A DNA stretch of 64,000 bases from Spirodela intermedia (taxonomy: Eukaryota > Streptophyta > Magnoliopsida > Alismatales > Araceae), in contig LR746278.1 in the NCBI GenBank assembly GCA_902729315.2, forward strand, positions 2,737,501 through 2,801,500, in the 5' to 3' direction. Shown piece by piece: positions 58,701 through 64,000 of this stretch (position 1 is its first letter; the number at the start of each line of letters is the position of its first letter). The position numbers were made by a program, and so were the translations under genes. The notes under the pieces are model-generated. The model was not told the origin of the DNA and did no database searches. It saw only the letters and a list, made by a program, of their open reading frames with translations.

Positions 58701-61605
58701 GTAATCGCTTACGTAAGAATTGTTAGACAGAACTTTGTTTCTGCTTGATTTGCATTCACTGGTCACTAACATCATCTTGATATCCTCACCTTTATTATCC
58801 TTTTTTATAAATTTTAAATATATTTTCTTTTCATTTCTTAGTATAAAATTTATAAAAAATAATATTTTTTGATTTTTTTTTAAATAATTACTAGATATTA
58901 TATTACATCTTGTGATCGACCTATAAAATTACCTCTATTTTTAGAAGTTTTATTAAATTATACTTGATATATTTGTTCATAAATACTTCTAAATATCTAA
59001 AAATTTGTATTTTCTAATTTTATAAAATTTAAATTTATGTAATTTACTATACAACAACTGAGTCACGTCAGGTATCAACAAAAATGATTATACTTGCTAG
59101 AAAATGTGACATATAGAGCATCGATCTAATCTCACATCACAAAAGAAATGTGTCAATCTTTTATTGAACCTCATTCATCTAACATAGAGAAAATTTTATT
59201 TCATCATCGAAGCTTTAGTCATTCGTCTTTTGTAATCATTTAAATAATTCTTTTCTATTCTACAAGTTGGATATCAATAATCTTCATTGTAACATTTATG
59301 AAACACAAATGTATTAATTTTCCTTAAGATAATAAAAAGAGCTTTACTTCTTTCTTCCATATCTATAGTGATGTATAGGGTTTTATTGTTCCAAATGTCT
59401 CAAGAACACAATAGTTCGTAACATTCGTAGATAATTGTAATTGGGTTTCATGAATATTCTTACTAAAATATAAAAATAATGTTAGTATCATTATTTTTAC
59501 ATTATTTTCTATGATTAGTACATAATTTTGAATTTCTATAAAAAGATTTAGATCTGATAATGTCAAATATTTTTTTATAATAATATCATTTTATTTTTTC
59601 ATGGAAAATAATAAGTTACGAGTCATCATGTTTTAATACACCATAATAAAATATGGTTGTAAAAAATAAGAATGGTTACTTGTGAAAATATGGGCACTTA
59701 TCTTTCAAAATATATACCTGTACTTTTGGGAATAAATGGTTTTAATTACTAATCACTTGATAAATTATTTACCTTCTGAGGTTTTAGAATTTTAAAGTCA
59801 AATAGACATGATATCCTCATTTTATCCTAATAGTTCATTAAAAACTAAAATTATTCTTAGTGTCTTTGGATGTGTAATGTTTGTTTATATACATGATACT
59901 TAGAAAGTCAAATTACATCCTTAGGCACCAAAATGTGTATTTTTTGAGTACTCTCAAAACTCAAAAGGGTTATTAATATTATCATCCTCCATTTAAAAAT
60001 ATTTATATTTCAATTGAAGTGGCTTTTAGTGAAGGCGAGTCTTACTATACTCCCTATCATCTTCAATGGAATAATTCAATATGTGAAGATAAAGTAAGAA
60101 TTCTTTACCTCCTAGTCCAATATGTTTGTTACCTAATTTTGAACCTAATGATTCTTCATCTTTTCCATCTACCAAGACAACTTGTGATTCTATTGACCTT
60201 ATTGATCCCTTTCTAAAAAATGTGAGATTTTGTAAGATCTCTTCAAACAAGGAAATGGATGTTGCAGAATTACATGTCAAAGAATAGAACTTAGATACAC
60301 CTGGTGAAGAACCCCATGAAGATGTAATTGAAGTTGAACCTCATTGCAGTCAAGAAGAATATCTACCTATCATTATTAAGAAAGAACACTAAACAACTTC
60401 TATATCCAATTTCACATTATCTATTTTATCATTATCTTTCACTATCTCATAAAATCTCTATTTTACTTGTTGAGACATTTTCTAGTGAGGAGTAGAAACA
60501 ATCTACAAATGAAAAGATGAAGTTCTTAGAGATGAACAACACTTGGGACTATGTGAAATGAAGGGTTGGCTGGAGGGCAGGAGGTTGGAAGGCAAAGGAG
60601 AAGGTTGGAGAGCAAGGAAACAAGGACAAAGATCTTAGAACTAGCCAGCTACGAATCAATAGAGTTCCTTGTATTTTTAATTTTATTATTGTCTTATTTC
60701 ATATCTTTTCTGTTATTTGGGGTGACATACATTGATCAAAGAGACCTTGTTTTTAAATTTATTTAATCTAAGCATTTTTTCCTTCTCATTTTCTTGGGTG
60801 ATAGATAATAAAAAGAGAAGCTTTAGTTTTGATGTTCCTCATTTCTCTCATTACGAATTTAATTATTTTTTTATAATTATTTGAAATCACTTTTCTCGTC
60901 CTTGAGTGACAGACAAGGAAAGGAAAAGAAAAAGGGTTTAATTTAGATTTTATATTTTAATTAAAAACTTGCCTAGTTCTATAAGCCTTTGCTACGTGAG
61001 GAATAATAGAGTTTGATTTTAATTTTTAAATTTATTTTGATCACGAATTTAATCATTTTACTTTACCTTTGATTGAAAAACATTTTTTTTTGTATTTTAT
61101 TTATTTTAATTTTATTTTACATCTTAATTTTAACTATTTCAAAATATTCTCCACATTAATAGAAGTCATTCTATTGACAACCACCATTCTCATCTTTTCA
61201 TAATATAATTTTTAACATATTTTCTTCTATTCATAATTTAATTGTCTCATCATTCAAACCCTTTTTCTTATTACCTAGGGTTGCCAAGAGAATTAAATAT
61301 CTGAAATTAATTGGAGAAGGAAGATATTAAGTATTGAAGAGAAGAATTTATGACTTATCTAATCCAATTTTATTTTATTATTTTCTTTTTAGTTAGTATT
61401 TGTGTTATAAAATTAAAAATTCATTAAAACTAGTTCTCATCATCCTTGGGGATTGACCTGAACTTTCACTAATATTAGAATTTTTTTATAGAGTTCAGTT
61501 ATAGATATTGTTAAATTTACATGTATTCAAATCAATGACTACATGTATTAAATTTACATTGATTAAAATTTACATGTATGATCAATTTTTTACGTTAGGA
61601 GGGAC

Positions 61606-63521
61606 TGTCAAGGCTCATGTATTTATATTTTATTTTCTTCTCTATTAATATAGTTTCTTTGTCTCAAGTTAGTCATAATCATTTTGATTGGCCCATATTA
61701 TTTTAGTTTAATTGGTTCTTGATAACTCTTAACTTAGGATGTCATAGGTCTTAAGTGGGGTTATGTAAAACTATTTGTATTTCTATTATCCCAGTCAATC
61801 TAATGAGTAGAGAGTGTAAGATAGGTAGAACCACAAGGAGAAAAACTAATGATCTTAGGAAAGCCTATGTAATGAGAAGAAATAGATTAGAAGATAGACA
61901 AAAGAAAGATAAATGAGAGATGAGTGAGATATGAAATATGAGTGAAATGAGATGTAATGAAGGAAACCCTAGATCAAGGTTGACCTAGGAAGTTGTAGAA
62001 AAGAAGTTTTAAAAATATTATAATGAGAAAGAGTGGTTGAGGTTGAAAATAAATAATGTAACTAGTAAGAACCTATCTAAAATCCTAGGTTTCATCATAG
62101 GGACAAAGAAAACGAGGCAAGTAAATAAAGAAAAGAAGATTACTCAACCTGGGCCTTTATCTGTCACTAAGGTTAGGCAATTTTCTTTGACATATTGATC
62201 TCTAACACTTTATTTCTTTCAATTCAATCCTCAACACTCAACTTTACCCTCAAGTCCTCTCTTGATCACTCAAGATTACTCAAAAGGTGAAGAAGAATGA
62301 ATCTTTAAAATAAAAGTTGTTTGATTCTAGTCAATCAATGTTGGGACTCTTTTCAAAAGATGAGAAAGAAAAGGAGTGAAGATAATACATATAAGTAGTG
62401 AAAATTTTTAAAATACTTTTGGCTTTTTCTCAAAATATCTCTCGCTTATCTACTTCTTTTTTACAACCTAATTTGTCGATATGAATGTGGGGCTTGACCT
62501 CCAAGCCAGAAAGGAAAGAATGGCTTTCGTCAAAAAGTTTTAGGAAGAGTCCATCTTGAAGATCGTGCCCACAAAATATAGGCTTGAAACTCTTTTTGGA
62601 TCGTCATATGTCAATCCTAGCAGATAGAGAAGTATGTGTCGTTAATTGGGTGTCTTCACCACAAAAGAACCATCGAAAAGGTGATGGTTGAGAAGAGACG
62701 TCTTTAACTGTTGCTTATGGTGACAAGACATTCCTAACTACTGAAAGTTGACTATTAAGGCAAAGAGACATCTTTAACCATTGCTTACAGTGACAAGACG
62801 ACCACCAAAAGCTGACGATTAAAGAGAAGAAACATATTTAACTACCGCTTTCGGTGACAAGATGTCCTTAACCACAAAAATTAAGAGTTACATTAATCCT
62901 CAACTAACGGTCCACATCTTCTCACCTTCCGCTCACATGCAATACCTCATATTCTTGCATTCCACATAATACAGTGATCCATGTCTTCTCGCAGTCCATG
63001 TAATTGTAGCTTGAATAAAATATTCATAAATTAAATAATCATGGCAACACCTCATCACATACAACGGTGTGTCAAATATATAAAAATACCAATTGTGGGC
63101 ACATGTCGTTAACTATGGGAAAATATGGAAAAGCCCTAGAATGTGTGAAATAATGTATACATATTTCTCGAAATTACTTTAATATCCTCATGACTTAAAT
63201 ATATCAAAATAAATCCAAAACAAAGTCATCAAAAATAAAAAAATAATTAAAATAAAAAATTCTTAGAATCATTATAAAGTTATTATTTAGCTATTTTTTA
63301 AATGATAACATGCTAAAATAAGATATGTGATCATAAAATATATTCACTTTAAGGTAAGTAGTGAGTCTTTTTAGCATATTATCAGTCTTGATCCCTTTTT
63401 TAAAGGTAATCCAAAGCTAGGCTTCAACCATTCTTCTTTATCTCTCTCCATCTCTTGATTGAAGTATTCTTGAAGACTTTTTGGAGAGCAAGTGTTGGTA
63501 TTTGATGTACAAGTTCTCACA
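61606..63521 (+). repeat. 3' LTR of the copia element, split by ~1.65 kb insertion
   Basis: The left part, 61,606-~61,730, begins TGTCAAGGCTCATG and shares AGTTTCTTTGTCTCA with the 5' LTR. The right part, ~63,380-63,521, shares GTCTTGATCCCT and ends TTGATGTACAAGTTCTCACA. The sequence between has no 5' LTR counterpart. Confidence 0.8.
62665..62885 (+). repeat. ~70-bp tandem repeat, three units, inside the 3' LTR insertion
   Basis: Units share 'GAAGAGACGTCTTTAACT' variants followed by 'TTGCTTA.GGTGACAAGA' variants, then a short CC-rich stretch; about 15-20% diverged. Confidence 0.75.
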
Positions 63522-64000
63522 CTATTCAACCCATAATAACTAGAGCAGGATATCAGATGATCATGTGACAAGCATGGGGCCATCCAACTCAGAAATCAGT
63601 TAGCTACGAGGTGTGCCCCTTGATATTCACATGCTTCTTTCCACAATAGCTGGTACGAGATCATCCTTTCACATGAGAAACAAACTTTGGAGCTTCCATT
63701 TAAATGTGAACTTTGTGAGAATTATCTTAATAATTCTGTGCGATGCCAACTTGTAGCCACTGATGAAAAAAAGCGAGGAAGAAATTAGATGGAAGCGGAG
63801 GATGACTGGCAACCTCCCTTTCTCTTTATTTCTGGAAGATATATATATATATATATCTATATATATATATATTACATCACTAGAGAGAATGGAAAGGGGA
63901 GATACCTCCAACATTCTCTGCTACATGATCGGAAGCTACAGGGGACCAGAGTTGTGAGATGGAAAAAAATCCCCAGAGGCAAGCGAGAAGGCATTTCCAG
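63522..64000. other. Sequence beyond the retroelement
   Basis: Begins with the CTATT target duplication, then ~480 bp without a recognisable gene; (TA)n at 63,839-63,870. Confidence 0.5.

Larger units (their letters stand above)
55406..63521 (+). mobile_element. Degenerate Ty1/copia LTR retrotransposon with interrupted interior and 3' LTR
   Basis: 5' LTR 55,406-55,749; primer binding site TGGTATCAAAGC at 55,750-55,761 (one mismatch to the initiator-Met tRNA type). The 3' LTR starts at 61,606 after a purine-rich AGGAGGGA tract and ends at 63,521. CTATT lies immediately outside both ends (55,401-55,405 and 63,522-63,526), a 5-bp target duplication that fixes the borders. Relics run in copia order: gag-like residues near 56,340-56,480, a pre-integrase-like segment near 57,250-57,400, the integrase C-terminal 'VFGC..F.....PKCVF..Y....KGY' signature near 59,855-60,000, and the start of RT ('EMKFLEMNNTWDYV') near 60,515-60,555. 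Stops and frameshifts are everywhere, and most of integrase and RT/RNase H is absent. Unrelated sequence fills ~57,420-59,840, 60,560-61,590 and ~61,730-63,375. Not capable of transposition. Confidence 0.88.

Overview
This is nuclear DNA from a flowering plant. The genes are split by GT-AG introns, and they include the light-signalling factor HY5, an NPF nitrate-family transporter, a plant Alba protein and plant CCCH zinc-finger and NB-ARC proteins. AT-rich, retroelement-littered spacers and many long (CT)n/(GA)n microsatellites also fit. Several genes have GC-rich exons, which weakly suggests a monocot or early-diverging lineage; I cannot name the species.

Layout. 0-5.6 kb: an aspartate/glutamate racemase-family gene (minus, 3' end cut by the window edge) divergent from the U11/U12 snRNP 25-kDa gene. 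5.4-20.8 kb: a decayed tandem segmental duplication. Unit 1 has an intact NB-ARC gene with ARM-type repeats in place of LRRs, followed by remnants of a CCCH-gene promoter and body. Unit 2 has a remnant of the U11/U12-25K last exon, a broken second NB-ARC/ARM copy and the intact CCCH gene. The 3' parts of the two NB-ARC/ARM copies share an 823-bp stretch in which I find no mismatch, flanked by clearly diverged sequence, which looks like recent gene conversion.

22.5-24.2 kb: HY5 (4 exons). 24.9-27.6 kb: an Alba nucleic-acid-binding protein (minus, 5 exons). 29.8-31.5 kb: a TMEM128-like membrane protein (4 exons). 31.5-35.1 kb: AT-rich spacer. 35.3-37.7 kb: an NPF6.2-like transporter (6 exons, the first coding exon being only the ATG). 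41.1-42.2 kb: an intronless sugar-phosphate/phosphate translocator (minus). 44.9-45.4 kb: three copies of a ~150-bp tandem repeat. 46.2-54.5 kb: a PTAR1-like protein prenyltransferase alpha-subunit-repeat gene (10 exons).

55.4-63.5 kb: a dead Ty1/copia retrotransposon with matching CTATT target-site duplications, a methionine-initiator-type primer binding site, decayed gag, integrase and RT-start remnants, and unrelated sequence interrupting both the interior and the 3' LTR. The genes are not an operon and mostly have unrelated housekeeping or signalling roles. The most unusual content is the NB-ARC/ARM pair and the duplication and conversion history around it. Exon boundaries were worked out by hand from splice signals, reading phase and remembered family sequences; no search was run.
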